This document shows positions 1 through 8,973 of a stretch of DNA of 35,100 nt, piece by piece. The stretch lies in contig JAPLFL010000021.1 in the NCBI GenBank assembly GCA_026390695.1, positions 1 to 35,100 of the forward strand, in the 5' to 3' direction. Every line of letters begins with the position of its first letter. The stretch's first letter is position 1. A program made the position numbers and the translations under genes. The notes under the pieces were generated by a model. That model was not told the DNA's origin and searched no databases. It saw only the letters and a list, made by a program, of their open reading frames with translations. This stretch comes from Candidatus Kapaibacterium sp. Its GTDB lineage: Bacteria; Bacteroidota; Ignavibacteria; Kapaibacteriales; UBA2268.

Positions 1-35
1 AGTGATTAATGTATAATGTTCTGAAAATCTCTCTT

Positions 36-145
36 AAACCAAAGAAAAATCCCCCCTTAAACCAAAGAAAATCCCCCCTGCCCCCCTTTTTCAAAGGGGG
101 GTTAGGAAGCAATTTTCTTATTCCCCCTTTGAAAAAGGGGGGATG
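36..145. repeat. G/C-box palindromic repeat cluster (family A)
   Basis: Two imperfect direct copies of an 'AACCAAAGAAAA-TCCCCCC' segment are followed by two palindromes in which a C6 run and a G5-6 run flank a short TTTCAAA/TTTGAAA core (81-101 and 122-142). The same element recurs at 16881-17090 inside adenine deaminase, at 23205-23324 inside the radical SAM gene and at 32046-32115. It has no coding capacity of its own and would form strong hairpins on either strand. Confidence 0.85.
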
Positions 146-178
146 AAGATTGATGGATATAAATTGATTTTGGATTTT

Positions 179-213
179 CATTATTCATTCTAAATTTTAC
201 ATTTTGCATTAAA
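179..213. repeat. Heptad (period-7) array downstream of nuoN
   Basis: Five successive 7-mers can be read on the plus strand: CATTATT, CATTCTA, AATTTTA, CATTTTG, CATTAAA. The array lies about 80 bp beyond the nuoN stop and abuts the terminator. It matches the arrays at the 3' ends of nuoM, nuoJ, nuoD and nuoB in period and base composition. Confidence 0.6.
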
Positions 214-250
214 AAAAAAGCCTCTTTATTTCCGAAGAGGCTTTCTTTTT
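211..250 (-). terminator. Rho-independent terminator of the nuo operon (bidirectional)
   Basis: There is a perfect 10-bp inverted repeat, AAAGCCTCTT at 217-226 and AAGAGGCTTT at 235-244, with an 8-nt loop. On the minus strand the stem is followed by a run of T (the A9 at 211-219). On the plus strand it is followed by a T-rich tract, so it can also stop transcription entering from the left. It sits 48 bp beyond the nuoN stop codon and is the only convincing intrinsic terminator near this operon. Confidence 0.88.
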
Positions 251-291
251 TTATTATATTGATGTATTTTACAAACTTAAGGAACTCAGAA

Positions 292-1836
292 TTAATTTCC
301 TACTAATATTTTGAGAGAAGTTTCTGCCCAGCGAATCACTGCTCCCGGAAATAATCCGAAATATAAGGTTGGAATCACTATGATTAATGCTACAACAAGG
401 CTTTCCGGACTTAATTTGAATTTTTCTTTATCAAATTCGGCTCCGCGAACGAACATGTTGCGGACAATTTTAATGTAGAAATAAGCGGATATTGCTGAGT
501 TGATAACTCCCATGATTGCAAGCCAGTAGAAATTCTGTCCGTTTTTGCCGGCAAAGCTTAATACTGCGGAGAATATGTATAATTTTCCGATAAATCCGAC
601 TGTGGAAGGAAATCCGAGCAGTGAAACGAGGAAAATTACCATGCAAATTCCTAATACTGGTGCTCGGTAGCCTATTCCGGTGTAATCTTCGAGTTCTTCG
701 CTGCCTATGAGGTTGGCATATTGCATTACGACGTAGAATGCGCCGAGGTTCATGAACATGTATGCAACTAAATACACAAGCACGGACTGTACGCCAATTT
801 CGGACATCACCGTAACGCCCATTAGCATGTATCCGGCGTGGGCAATGCTTGAGTAAGCAAGTAGTCTTTTGACATTTGTTTGCTTTAGAGCGACTAAGTT
901 GCCAAGGGTCATGGTTAGAACGGATAAAATTGCGATTACGATACGCCAGTCTATTGATCCTAACATATTCCAAGTTGCATCGGGAATGCTTCCTTGTGCA
1001 GGAACGGCGGCAAATACAACTTTGAAGAAGCGAATTAGGGCAGCAAAGCCGGCAGCTTTGGATGCAACTGATAAAAATGCGGTTATTGTAACGGGTGCAC
1101 CTTCGTAAACGTCAGGAGTCCAGAAATGGAAGGGAACGGCTGATATTTTGTAAGCGAAACCTGCAATTATCATCATGCCTGAGACTAATAATGTGATGTG
1201 ATCTAAGTTTGCAACATTTAAACTGTGATTTATTTCGGCGAGTCCGAGATGTCCGGTTAAGCCATAGATTAGTGAAATTCCGTAAATCATTATACCGGAT
1301 GAAACCGCACCGTAAATAACGTACTTTAATGATGCTTCGCTGGAGCGCCGTATTTCTTTTGTATAGCCGGAGAGCACGTAGGAACATAAGCTCATTGCTT
1401 CAATGCCGATGTAAATCATTATAAGATTCGTTGAGCTGCATAGAATGAACATCCCGAAGGTCATACCGATAATCAGTGTGTAATATTCCCCTAATTTTCG
1501 GTTTCCGTGATATAATTCAGCGGAGAAAAAGGAAATTACAACGATTAGATAAGAAGTAATTAATATCAAAAGCTTGAAGAAATTTGCGAATGGATCAATT
1601 GCGTAGGTTGAATTGAATGCAAATGCACTTGTGCTGCTGTTAGACATCAGCAGAGCGCCGGTTGCAATGAATCCGAGCAGAGCAATGAATCCGGTAACGT
1701 TCCTCGAACGCCGGAAAATCAAATCAGCTACAATGGCAAGCAGAAAAGTTACTGTCAGTGCAGTTTCAGGAGCAAACAGTCCAACACTTTTCTGAAGCTC
1801 CTCTAAAAAATTGATCGAATGACTTATCGGTCCCAT
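292..1836 (-). CDS. nuoN: NADH-quinone oxidoreductase subunit N
   Basis: This is an antiporter-like, proton-pumping membrane subunit of complex I, 514 aa and highly hydrophobic with about 14 predicted membrane segments. Conserved charged residues of the family are visible: Glu146 in the 'IGIEAMSLCSY' helix, Lys230 in 'FAYKISAVPFHFWTPDVYEG', and Lys260 in 'SVASKAAGF'. It is the last gene of the eleven-gene nuo operon, 114 bp after nuoM and just before the intrinsic terminator. The ATG at 1836 has no clear Shine-Dalgarno, as is common in this phylum. NuoN, NuoM and NuoL are paralogues; the 'PDVYEG' loop and the last place in the operon identify this one as N. Confidence 0.96.
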   Translation of the reverse strand: MGPISHSINFLEELQKSVGLFAPETALTVTFLLAIVADLIFRRSRNVTGFIALLGFIATGALLMSNSSTSAFAFNSTYAIDPFANFFKLLILITSYLIVVISFFSAELYHGNRKLGEYYTLIIGMTFGMFILCSSTNLIMIYIGIEAMSLCSYVLSGYTKEIRRSSEASLKYVIYGAVSSGIMIYGISLIYGLTGHLGLAEINHSLNVANLDHITLLVSGMMIIAGFAYKISAVPFHFWTPDVYEGAPVTITAFLSVASKAAGFAALIRFFKVVFAAVPAQGSIPDATWNMLGSIDWRIVIAILSVLTMTLGNLVALKQTNVKRLLAYSSIAHAGYMLMGVTVMSEIGVQSVLVYLVAYMFMNLGAFYVVMQYANLIGSEELEDYTGIGYRAPVLGICMVIFLVSLLGFPSTVGFIGKLYIFSAVLSFAGKNGQNFYWLAIMGVINSAISAYFYIKIVRNMFVRGAEFDKEKFKLSPESLVVALIIVIPTLYFGLFPGAVIRWAETSLKILVGN

Positions 1837-1923
1837 AATTTTTCTATTTTATATTTCAATTTTTCAATTAAGATTTATACAATTTTCAACTAATTACATG
1901 TTTGAAAATTAATAATCATTTTA

Positions 1924-1953
1924 CATTATTCATTCTACATTATACATTAACTA
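1924..1953. repeat. Heptad array abutting the nuoM stop
   Basis: Four heptads, CATTATT, CATTCTA, CATTATA and CATTAAC, run to the nuoM stop codon (complement of 1951-1953) and overlap its first base. On the coding strand this reads as TAG followed by repeated xxAATGx units. Confidence 0.6.
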
Positions 1954-3573
1954 AAATCCTCCGCCGATGCGAACGAATTCGACCAAATGATTCACGGTTG
2001 CATTCATCATATTGAACATCGGAGCAGGATAAATACCAAGACCGATAATTAGAATAGCAAGAGGAATCAATGCTGCGAGTTCCACGGCATTAATATCGTC
2101 GGTTTTATAGATTTTATGAGTAGGATCCCAGGGGCCTGACCAGCGATCTGGCAATTTTCCGAAAAATACCTTTTGCAGTGCCCATAGCATATATGCAGCA
2201 CCTAAGATAATTCCCAGTCCTGATATTACGGTTAAAATCGGATAAGCCATGAATGCTCCTAAAAAGATCATCATTTCACTTACGAATCCACTCATTCCTG
2301 GAAGACCGATTGCTGCAAAGAATGCAATTGCCATAATTCCGGTATAAATCGGCATTTTGTTAGCAAGACCGCCAAAGTCATCTAATCCGCGTGTATGAGC
2401 ACGATCATAAATCACTCCGACAATGATGAAGAGCATGCTTGTGATTGTTCCGTGATTGAACATCTGGAAAATTGCACCTGACATACCGGATGAATTCATT
2501 GATGACATTCCGAGTACAACATATCCCATGTGGGATACGGATGAATAAGCAATAAGCTTTTTAAAATCTCTCTTCCCTACCTTAAATTGCCCTAATGCAC
2601 ATAATGCACCATAAAGAATACTCACAGTTCCTACCCAAGCGATAAAGCACTGGAAATATTTTACGGAATCAGGGAACATCGGCCAATTAATACGAAGCAT
2701 TCCGTAGGTACCCATCTTCAACAGAACACCGGCAAGTATAACCGATATTGGAGTTGGAGCTTCGACGTGGGCATCGGGAAGCCATGTATGAAAAGGAACC
2801 GAAGGTACTTTGATTGCAAATCCGACAAACAGTGCAAAAAAAGCTACATTTCGCCACCATCCGTGACCGGGTGCAAATATCGATGTTGGATCATATTTTA
2901 AAGGGTCCATCATATCAAGCATATTGAATGAATGAACTCCGAAATATAAACCGATAATAACAAGCAACATGAACACACTACCGACTAAAGTATAAATAAA
3001 GAATTTTATAGCAGCATATTCTTTGCGTGGGCCACCCCAGATACCGATCAAGAAGTACATCGGTAAAAGCATAAGCTCCCAGAATACGTAAAATAAGAAG
3101 AAATCCAATGAAATAAAAACACCCATCATTCCCAAATCAAGAAGCAAATACATAGCAAAATAGCCTTTGATCTGCTTTTTTATTGAAAATGAAGCAAAAG
3201 ATGCAACAAAGCATACAATTGCGGTTAAAAGTATCATTGGAGCACTTATTCCGTCGATACCGACAAAATAATCAACCTTTACATTCCCGAACATTGGCAA
3301 ACCGGTTACTGTGAACCAATTATAATGCTCACGGAACTGGAAACCGCCTTCAACGTTGATTCCTGTCATACCGGCAGTATAATTTAAATAAATGCCAATA
3401 GCAATAATTAATTGTAAAAAAGTAAATCCGATAGTAACCCATCTGAAAAGTTGCTTCGAGGTTTCTTTACCTTTTTCGTCTTTGCCGGACGGGATAAGAA
3501 AAATAATTATCATGCCTAACAAAGGCAGAAAAGTTATCCAAGTGAGCGGTCCCAATCCTAAAAAGTTCTGCAT
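1951..3573 (-). CDS. nuoM: NADH-quinone oxidoreductase subunit M
   Basis: This is the second antiporter-like proton-translocating subunit, 540 aa with about 14 membrane helices. Family charged residues are present: Glu166 in 'FYVFWELMLLPMYFLIGIWG', Lys255 in 'GFAIKVPSVPFHTWLPDAH' and Lys286 in 'GVLLKMGTYGMLR'. The 'HVEAPTPISV' loop separates it from NuoN and NuoL. The ATG at 3573 is preceded by an excellent Shine-Dalgarno (GGAGGA, complement of 3577-3582). It starts 45 bp after nuoL ends. Length and motifs are normal for the family, and nothing suggests loss of function. Confidence 0.97.
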   Translation of the reverse strand: MQNFLGLGPLTWITFLPLLGMIIIFLIPSGKDEKGKETSKQLFRWVTIGFTFLQLIIAIGIYLNYTAGMTGINVEGGFQFREHYNWFTVTGLPMFGNVKVDYFVGIDGISAPMILLTAIVCFVASFASFSIKKQIKGYFAMYLLLDLGMMGVFISLDFFLFYVFWELMLLPMYFLIGIWGGPRKEYAAIKFFIYTLVGSVFMLLVIIGLYFGVHSFNMLDMMDPLKYDPTSIFAPGHGWWRNVAFFALFVGFAIKVPSVPFHTWLPDAHVEAPTPISVILAGVLLKMGTYGMLRINWPMFPDSVKYFQCFIAWVGTVSILYGALCALGQFKVGKRDFKKLIAYSSVSHMGYVVLGMSSMNSSGMSGAIFQMFNHGTITSMLFIIVGVIYDRAHTRGLDDFGGLANKMPIYTGIMAIAFFAAIGLPGMSGFVSEMMIFLGAFMAYPILTVISGLGIILGAAYMLWALQKVFFGKLPDRWSGPWDPTHKIYKTDDINAVELAALIPLAILIIGLGIYPAPMFNMMNATVNHLVEFVRIGGGF

Positions 3574-3618
3574 TAATCCTCCGGATTAAATAATTTATTC
3601 AAAAAAAATCTTACCTAA

Positions 3619-5967
3619 TTAAGCTAAAAAATATACCAATAAAATTACAACTACAATAGTTAAACCAATATATGTCTGAACTCGTCCTGTCTGGAATTTG
3701 CGCATAATAGATCCTAATGTACCAGTCACATTTGCAATAAGATTAACAAGTCCGTCAACAACCACATTATCGAATATTCCGGTCGCCTGACCGGCAAGTC
3801 TTGCCACCCAAGCAGTTAAATTCACAATGCCGTCAATAACTTTAAGATCAAACAATCCCAAAACTTTGCTGAAATTTAGAGTGAACCAGATAACGGAAGC
3901 ATCATAAATTTCATCAATATACCATTTATTATAAGATAATCTGTATAGCAATCCGAATTGATTAGCAAGATTATCAGAATTCATTGCTTTGAACTGATAA
4001 ACAGTGAATGATAATAAAATGCCGAGACCTGCAATTAAAACAGAAATAAACATAGCTGGCAAATGAGCTTCTTCGATCTTTTCTTCGAATACCGTCAGAA
4101 ATTCTTCTTTTTCTCCGCTTCCATCTTTCATGGATTTTTTCGCCATTAAAGGATGTCGGGCTCTTGCCTTTGCTTCTTCTTTGTTTTTCAAAAATTCTTG
4201 CTTATATTTCTCAACCGAGTCACGATTTTCCTGACCAGTTGCATAAGCTATTTCGAGTTCCTCATGAATTCTCTTTTTTAACTTTTCCGTATTTTCATCG
4301 ACATTTGCTTTTTCAAGTTTTTCCTGAGCTTCTTCCTCTTGTTTTAATCTTTCTTCAGGAACAAGAAATCTAAATTGGTATGCTGTCGGGACTGAAGTTG
4401 CAGGTGCTTTCATTCTTGAAGCAAACCAACCTTTGCTTGCATCGATTGGATTGGCTGAATAGAAGAACCAGAAAGACATGACAGCTAAAAGAACTAATGG
4501 AAAGACAATAACAAATTTATTTTCTTTTGTCTGAGTCGCGATTTTAGTTTTCGGGACTCCGTGAAAGGCTTCGATAGTTAATCGGAACATGTAAAATGCC
4601 GTCATTCCGGCAGCACCAAATCCAGCTATTGGAATTAACCAGTTACCTGTTAATTGTGCAAAAGCAAGAGTACCAGCTAAAATTCCATCTTTGCTTAAAA
4701 ATCCTGATGTAAAAGGAACACCGGAGATTGCAATTGTTGCAAAAAGGAAGGTTAAATAAGTTAGTGGCATTGTTTTACGCAATCCACCCATATTTCTTAT
4801 GTCCTGAGGATCAGTGTGATGGTCGTTCAAATGGTGCATTGCATGGTGCATTGCATGAATAACAGAACCTGAGGCAAGGAATAAACATGCTTTAAACCAA
4901 GCATGAGTTACAAGGTGGAAGAATCCGTTAGTAAAAGCACCAACGCCAATTCCCATAACCATATATCCAAGTTGAGATACTGTTGAATATGCAAGAACTT
5001 TTTTGAAATCATTTTGTGTAATCGCTATTGTAGCTGCAAGAAATGCAGTGATAGCACCTGTGTAAGCCACAAACAAAAGGGCATGTGCCGTAAACATCGG
5101 GAATACGCGGGCTGTGAGATAAACTCCTGCCGCAACCATTGTAGCAGCATGTATCAAAGCACTGACGGGCGTCGGACCTTCCATAGCATCGGGTAACCAT
5201 ATATGCAATGGGAACTGAGCTGATTTCCCGATAGCACCACAGAATATTAATATACCTGCCACGGTAAGCCAGAACCCTGAATTAAAAGGCAGAATAGGAG
5301 CTATTCCATGTAAAGAATCACCAAGAATTTTGGCAAATATGTCATCGAAGAAAAATGTTCTATATGTAAAGAACAAAATCATTATTCCGGCAAAAAATCC
5401 AAGATCACCCACCCGATTTGTGATAAATGCTTTTTTACTTGCATTAGCTGCAGAATCTTTTTCGTACCAAAATCCGATTAATAAATAAGAGCTTAACCCG
5501 ACTAATTCCCAAAATATATACATAAACAAGAAGTTATTAGCTATTACGATTCCAAGCATCGAAAAAGTAAAAATTCCTAAGTATGCAAAAAATCGGGAAT
5601 AGCGCTTATCATCCCTCATATATTCGGTTGAAAAGAGATGAACCAGAAAACTAATCAAAGTGACAACAACCAACATCATTGCGGTCATATTGTCCACACC
5701 AATTCCAACGGATACTGCATTTCCGGGTCCAAGTGTAAACCAGTCAAATTTCAACTGGATCATACCATTGTCCGGATAATAAACAAATTTTGTAAACGCT
5801 ATATAAGATGCAAGAGCAAGACAAATCCCCATTATTCCGGTTGCAATCGTAGAACTAAGTCGTCCGATTCGCTTTCCGAAAAAGATATTGAACAAAAACC
5901 CTAATAAGGGAAGAAGTAAAATTACTACCGAGATTTCTGGTATCATTAGCAAATTTTCTTGTGTCAT
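3619..5967 (-). CDS. nuoL: NADH-quinone oxidoreductase subunit L with charged coiled-coil insert
   Basis: This is the distal antiporter-like subunit of complex I, with the long lateral helix at its C-terminus. At 782 aa it is well above the usual 610-670 aa. Conserved residues include Glu154 ('FWELVGLSSYLLIGFW'), Lys248 ('GAIGKSAQFPLHIWLPDAM') and the 'EGPTPVSALIHAATMVAAG' helix. Residues 371-384 form a His-rich loop (HAMHHAMHHLNDHH). The extra length is mostly at about 536-632, a Glu/Lys-rich segment predicted as coiled coil, between the hydrophobic helix ending near 505 and the one starting at about 637. The remainder (669-782) matches the family's C-terminal lateral helix and last transmembrane helix. 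The reading frame is open throughout and the insert does not resemble the repeat families seen elsewhere here. Confidence 0.96.
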   Translation of the reverse strand: MTQENLLMIPEISVVILLLPLLGFLFNIFFGKRIGRLSSTIATGIMGICLALASYIAFTKFVYYPDNGMIQLKFDWFTLGPGNAVSVGIGVDNMTAMMLVVVTLISFLVHLFSTEYMRDDKRYSRFFAYLGIFTFSMLGIVIANNFLFMYIFWELVGLSSYLLIGFWYEKDSAANASKKAFITNRVGDLGFFAGIMILFFTYRTFFFDDIFAKILGDSLHGIAPILPFNSGFWLTVAGILIFCGAIGKSAQFPLHIWLPDAMEGPTPVSALIHAATMVAAGVYLTARVFPMFTAHALLFVAYTGAITAFLAATIAITQNDFKKVLAYSTVSQLGYMVMGIGVGAFTNGFFHLVTHAWFKACLFLASGSVIHAMHHAMHHLNDHHTDPQDIRNMGGLRKTMPLTYLTFLFATIAISGVPFTSGFLSKDGILAGTLAFAQLTGNWLIPIAGFGAAGMTAFYMFRLTIEAFHGVPKTKIATQTKENKFVIVFPLVLLAVMSFWFFYSANPIDASKGWFASRMKAPATSVPTAYQFRFLVPEERLKQEEEAQEKLEKANVDENTEKLKKRIHEELEIAYATGQENRDSVEKYKQEFLKNKEEAKARARHPLMAKKSMKDGSGEKEEFLTVFEEKIEEAHLPAMFISVLIAGLGILLSFTVYQFKAMNSDNLANQFGLLYRLSYNKWYIDEIYDASVIWFTLNFSKVLGLFDLKVIDGIVNLTAWVARLAGQATGIFDNVVVDGLVNLIANVTGTLGSIMRKFQTGRVQTYIGLTIVVVILLVYFLA

Positions 5968-6026
5968 AGTTCTATATTCTTTTTTTTATATTCTTATCAT
6001 TAATAGTAAACAATTAAAATTAATAA

Positions 6027-6335
6027 TTACTCTTTTAATTTATTAATTTCATCAATACGAATGTGTTTGTAATTCTGATAAATATTCAGAATTATAGCAA
6101 GAGCAATGGCAGCTTCGGTGACAGCAAGAACGATAACAAATATAGCTGCTACCTGACCGTCAAGATTAATTCCACCGAATCTTGAGAAAGCAATAAAATT
6201 GATATTTGCTGAATTCAAGATCAACTCAAGTCCCATAAGAACCATAATTGCATTCCTACGAGTAATTACTGCAAATAAACCAATTGCGAAGAGTATTCCG
6301 CTTAAAATCAAATAATGTGTTAGCCCGATTCCCAT
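6027..6335 (-). CDS. nuoK: NADH-quinone oxidoreductase subunit K
   Basis: This is a small membrane subunit of complex I (102 aa, three transmembrane helices) in the charged axis linking the Q-site to the antiporter-like subunits. The two functionally important membrane glutamates of the family are seen at Glu37 ('MVLMGLELILNSAN') and Glu74 ('LAVTEAAIALAI'), matching E36 and E72 of the E. coli protein. It lies between nuoJ and nuoL, 59 bp before nuoL. Length is typical. Confidence 0.96.
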   Translation of the reverse strand: MGIGLTHYLILSGILFAIGLFAVITRRNAIMVLMGLELILNSANINFIAFSRFGGINLDGQVAAIFVIVLAVTEAAIALAIILNIYQNYKHIRIDEINKLKE

Positions 6336-6457
6336 ATTTTCTTACTTTCAAATTTTCTATTTAATCTATCTTACTTCACTCAAGCCTGTTTAATCTAACT
6401 TGAAGAAATTCAATTTCTAATTTACTATTTTCTTCTCTTCTAAAATTCCAATTCCAT

Positions 6458-6492
6458 CATTAATAATTGACAATTAACCATTAACAATTATC
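6458..6492. repeat. Heptad array downstream of nuoJ
   Basis: Five 7-mers, CATTAAT, AATTGAC, AATTAAC, CATTAAC and AATTATC, end two bases before the nuoJ stop codon. The last two heptads (14 nt) are identical to those at the nuoD and nuoB 3' ends. Confidence 0.75.
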
Positions 6493-6494
6493 AT

Positions 6495-7007
6495 TTAATC
6501 ATCGTGGCGACGTGCAATCATTGCAGCACCGATAATTGCAATCAAAAGAACGACTGAAGCCACTTCAAACGCTAACAAATAATTCGTCATCAACAATTTC
6601 CCCAAAGGTTTGATTGTACTGTCATTCGGAAGTTTCACATCCTTTGGAGCATGGTTAATAAAGGGCATTTTAAAGGCTAAGTAAATGAAAAATATACATG
6701 TGATTGCAGAAAAAATTCCTGCAATGATGAATGATGTTTTCCCTGTAAACCCTTCTTTAATATCAACGATGCTGACATTTGTGGTAAGCATAACTCCAAA
6801 TATGATAAGAACTAATATTCCGCCAATATAAATCATTATTTGTGAAATGGCAAGAAAATCAGCGGACAGCAGCACATAAATTGCAGCTACACCAAAAAAC
6901 GTGAACAAAAGCGCAAAGGCAGCATATAAAATATTCTTTGTGAATGCTGTAACCGCAGCAGAACCTATGATCATTGCGGCAAAAATATAAAATAAAGCTT
7001 CTAACAT
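6495..7007 (-). CDS. nuoJ: NADH-quinone oxidoreductase subunit J
   Basis: This is a membrane subunit of complex I, 170 aa with five predicted transmembrane helices. The family signatures 'ALLFTFFGVAAIYVLLSADFLA' (split here for length: ALLFTFFGVAA, then IYVLLSADFLA) and 'QIMIYIGGILVLIIFGVMLT' are clear; the latter corresponds to the TM3 region whose pi-bulge changes conformation during turnover. The C-terminus ends in 'ARRHDD'. It sits between nuoI and nuoK as expected. The ATG at 7007 lacks a strong Shine-Dalgarno. Confidence 0.95.
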   Translation of the reverse strand: MLEALFYIFAAMIIGSAAVTAFTKNILYAAFALLFTFFGVAAIYVLLSADFLAISQIMIYIGGILVLIIFGVMLTTNVSIVDIKEGFTGKTSFIIAGIFSAITCIFFIYLAFKMPFINHAPKDVKLPNDSTIKPLGKLLMTNYLLAFEVASVVLLIAIIGAAMIARRHDD

Positions 7008-7071
7008 TTTTTTAGTTCGTATAGTTTATAAAGTAAATAAAGTTATTATGTTGAAAACCATTTCCATCATT

Positions 7072-7085
7072 CGTAATTTGTAATT
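7072..7085. repeat. Two heptads abutting the nuoI stop
   Basis: CGTAATT and TGTAATT lie immediately downstream of the nuoI stop (complement of 7087-7089). They match the CGTAATT/TGTAATT variant found downstream of nuoA. With only two units, this would not be called without the neighbouring arrays. Confidence 0.4.
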
Positions 7086-7086
7086 T

Positions 7087-7668
7087 CTATTTCGTTATTT
7101 GCGCAGCAGCTGCTTTAGCTGCTTCATCAGCGGCTTTCTTTGCAGCATCTTCCTGTTTCTTCACAATCTGGTAAGCTACAAAATTATCGAGTTTCTTCTG
7201 CTTTTCTTCATCAGAATAACTTACAAAATCATGCTTTAATTCATTGCGATCATACCCAGAATAATCAAATTCTTTTGTATGAAAAATAGCACTGGTTGCG
7301 CATGATTCAACACACAAGGAACAGAAGCAACATTTGGAATAATCAATTTCATGTTTTAAAACCCATAATGTTCTTTTTGCTCCGGATTTAATAGTAATTG
7401 GGCCATCACTTGGAACTGTTTTAACTGTTTCGACGGTAATACAGTTTACGGGACAATCGCGTTCACAGCCTCCGCAACCATTGCAGTCGTCTATATCAAC
7501 GAAAAGTTTGTTCCTTGAATTATCCGGCATAAATCCTGTATCTATCGGATCAAATCTTTCCGGGTATTGCATAGTTACTTTTTTCTGAAACAAGTGGTCC
7601 ATTGTAATTTTCATACCCACCATGATAGTCCAGAATCCGAGCAATATATCTTTAAAGTATTTTACCAT
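7087..7668 (-). CDS. nuoI: NADH-quinone oxidoreductase subunit I (2x[4Fe-4S])
   Basis: This is the ferredoxin-like subunit that carries clusters N6a and N6b in the peripheral arm. Of 193 aa, two tetracysteine motifs bind the clusters: Cys62/65/68/72 with Cys76 ('CNGCGGCERDCPVNC') and Cys113/116/119/123 ('CCFCSLCVESCATS'). The second has Ala-Thr-Ser where Pro usually follows the last Cys. The C-terminus (about 170-193) is a low-complexity Ala/Lys tail ('AAKKAADEAAKAAAAQ') not needed for cluster binding. The start at 7668 is supported by AAAGGTGA about 8 nt upstream. Because NuoG, NuoE and NuoF are not encoded nearby, electrons probably enter at NuoI from another donor. Confidence 0.96.
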   Translation of the reverse strand: MVKYFKDILLGFWTIMVGMKITMDHLFQKKVTMQYPERFDPIDTGFMPDNSRNKLFVDIDDCNGCGGCERDCPVNCITVETVKTVPSDGPITIKSGAKRTLWVLKHEIDYSKCCFCSLCVESCATSAIFHTKEFDYSGYDRNELKHDFVSYSDEEKQKKLDNFVAYQIVKKQEDAAKKAADEAAKAAAAQITK

Positions 7669-7688
7669 TTTTAAGTCACCTTTTTATA

Positions 7689-7723
7689 ATTACGAATTAC
7701 GAGTTACGAATTACGAATTATTC
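7689..7723. repeat. Heptad array between nuoH and nuoI
   Basis: Five tandem 7-mers, ATTACGA, ATTACGA, GTTACGA, ATTACGA and ATTATTC, form the most regular array in the nuo operon. It lies in the 107-bp nuoH-nuoI spacer, 20 bp upstream of the nuoI start and about 53 bp downstream of the nuoH stop. Confidence 0.85.
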
Positions 7724-7775
7724 ATTAAATTTCAAATTACACATATTACTTTATAAATTATATGAACTTTATAAA

Positions 7776-8828
7776 CTAATTAATCATTGCCAAAAAAGCA
7801 ATTGCCATGAAACAAGCTATAGATAGCGGAAGAAGAACCTTCCAGCCTAAATACATCAACTGATCTACTCTTAGTCTTGGCAATGTCCAACGAAGCCAAA
7901 TCTGTACAAAAACAAAGAAAAATGCTTTGCCAACCATCCAAAATATTCCCCAAATCGGGCCGTCCATAAATGAAGTTCCAAATGGAGAACTCCAGCCGCC
8001 AAGGAACAATATCACGATAATTGCCGATACTACATACATATTTGCATATTCTGCCATAAAGAACATTGCAAATTTCATTCCGCTATATTCAGTATGATAA
8101 CCAGCAACAATTTCAGATTCCCCTTCTGGTATATCAAAAGGTGTACGGTTAGTTTCAGCAAGAGAAGATATTAAATAAACAATAAACAAAATAACAAAAA
8201 AAGGAATGAATAAAAATTTTATTGCTCCTCCCTGAGGACCACCGAATATATACCAGTTCCAGATCGGGCCGGATTGATTCAAAATTATTGTTTGCATATC
8301 AAGAGTTCCGGCTATTGTTGCAATTGAAAGAAAGACCATCCCTGCTGGTAATTCGTAGCTTATAATTTGAGCAACAGAACGCATGGCTCCAAGCAATGAA
8401 TATTTGTTATTCGATGCCCAGCCGCCCATAACAATTCCGATAACTGCAAATGAACCAACTGCAAACACAAAAAATAATCCGAGATTTATACCGGATGGAA
8501 TAAATTTCTCGCTGAATGGTAGAACTGCAAAGGCTGCAAATGCACCGATGAACACTATAAAAGGTGCAAGATTAAACAAAGGTTTATTAGCGATTGTTGG
8601 AGTTATATCTTCTTTTTGTAATAACTTGACCACTTCCGCAACCGGCTGTAGCACACCCTTCCAACCTGTACGCATTGGACCAACTCTATCTTGCATCCAT
8701 GCACCGATTTTAAGTTCACCCAGAATTGCAATAAGCGCATAAGGCAAAATAAAAACGAGTGGGATGATGCAAATAACCAATGCAGCAACTATATTTTTAC
8801 CTATTAAATCAAAAACAAAATTTCCCAT
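7776..8828 (-). CDS. nuoH: NADH-quinone oxidoreductase subunit H
   Basis: This membrane subunit forms much of the quinone-binding chamber where the membrane arm meets the hydrophilic arm. It has 350 aa and about eight transmembrane helices. Diagnostic stretches are 'LGELKIGAWMQDRVGPMR' near the N-terminus, 'LAETNRTPFDIPEGESEIVA' (about residues 223-242) and 'GYHTEYSGMKFAMFFMAEYA', which carry the conserved acidic and arginine residues of the E-channel. It lies between nuoD and nuoI. Length and motifs are normal. Confidence 0.97.
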   Translation of the reverse strand: MGNFVFDLIGKNIVAALVICIIPLVFILPYALIAILGELKIGAWMQDRVGPMRTGWKGVLQPVAEVVKLLQKEDITPTIANKPLFNLAPFIVFIGAFAAFAVLPFSEKFIPSGINLGLFFVFAVGSFAVIGIVMGGWASNNKYSLLGAMRSVAQIISYELPAGMVFLSIATIAGTLDMQTIILNQSGPIWNWYIFGGPQGGAIKFLFIPFFVILFIVYLISSLAETNRTPFDIPEGESEIVAGYHTEYSGMKFAMFFMAEYANMYVVSAIIVILFLGGWSSPFGTSFMDGPIWGIFWMVGKAFFFVFVQIWLRWTLPRLRVDQLMYLGWKVLLPLSIACFMAIAFLAMIN

Positions 8829-8952
8829 GTTTCTTTTATTATAAATTATTAATTATAAATTATTAATGAAAGCCAATATCGACTGCATTGCTGAATCTTC
8901 ATAATAATTTTGTTTTTTTAATTTCATTTATCCAATTTATGTTAAAACTTAT

Positions 8953-8973
8953 CATTAACCATTAACAATTATC
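8953..8973. repeat. Heptad array overlapping the nuoD stop
   Basis: Three 7-mers, CATTAAC, CATTAAC and AATTATC, overlap the nuoD stop codon (complement of 8969-8971), so the last heptad supplies the stop itself. The last 14 nt are identical to the arrays at nuoB and nuoJ. Confidence 0.7.

Noticed and set aside
36-145. Intrinsic terminators formed by the G/C-box palindromes
   Set aside because: They form strong hairpins but belong to a repeat family that also lies inside genes and is read through, and they lack a consistent T-tract; the real nuo terminator is at 211-250.
470-973. 167-aa open frame on the minus strand inside nuoN
   Set aside because: It overlaps nuoN completely in another frame and has a Cys/His/Arg-rich composition with no motif, typical of an out-of-frame reading of a membrane-protein gene.
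8383-8742. 119-aa plus-strand frame inside nuoH
   Set aside because: It is antisense to a well-conserved subunit; no ribosome site or family features.
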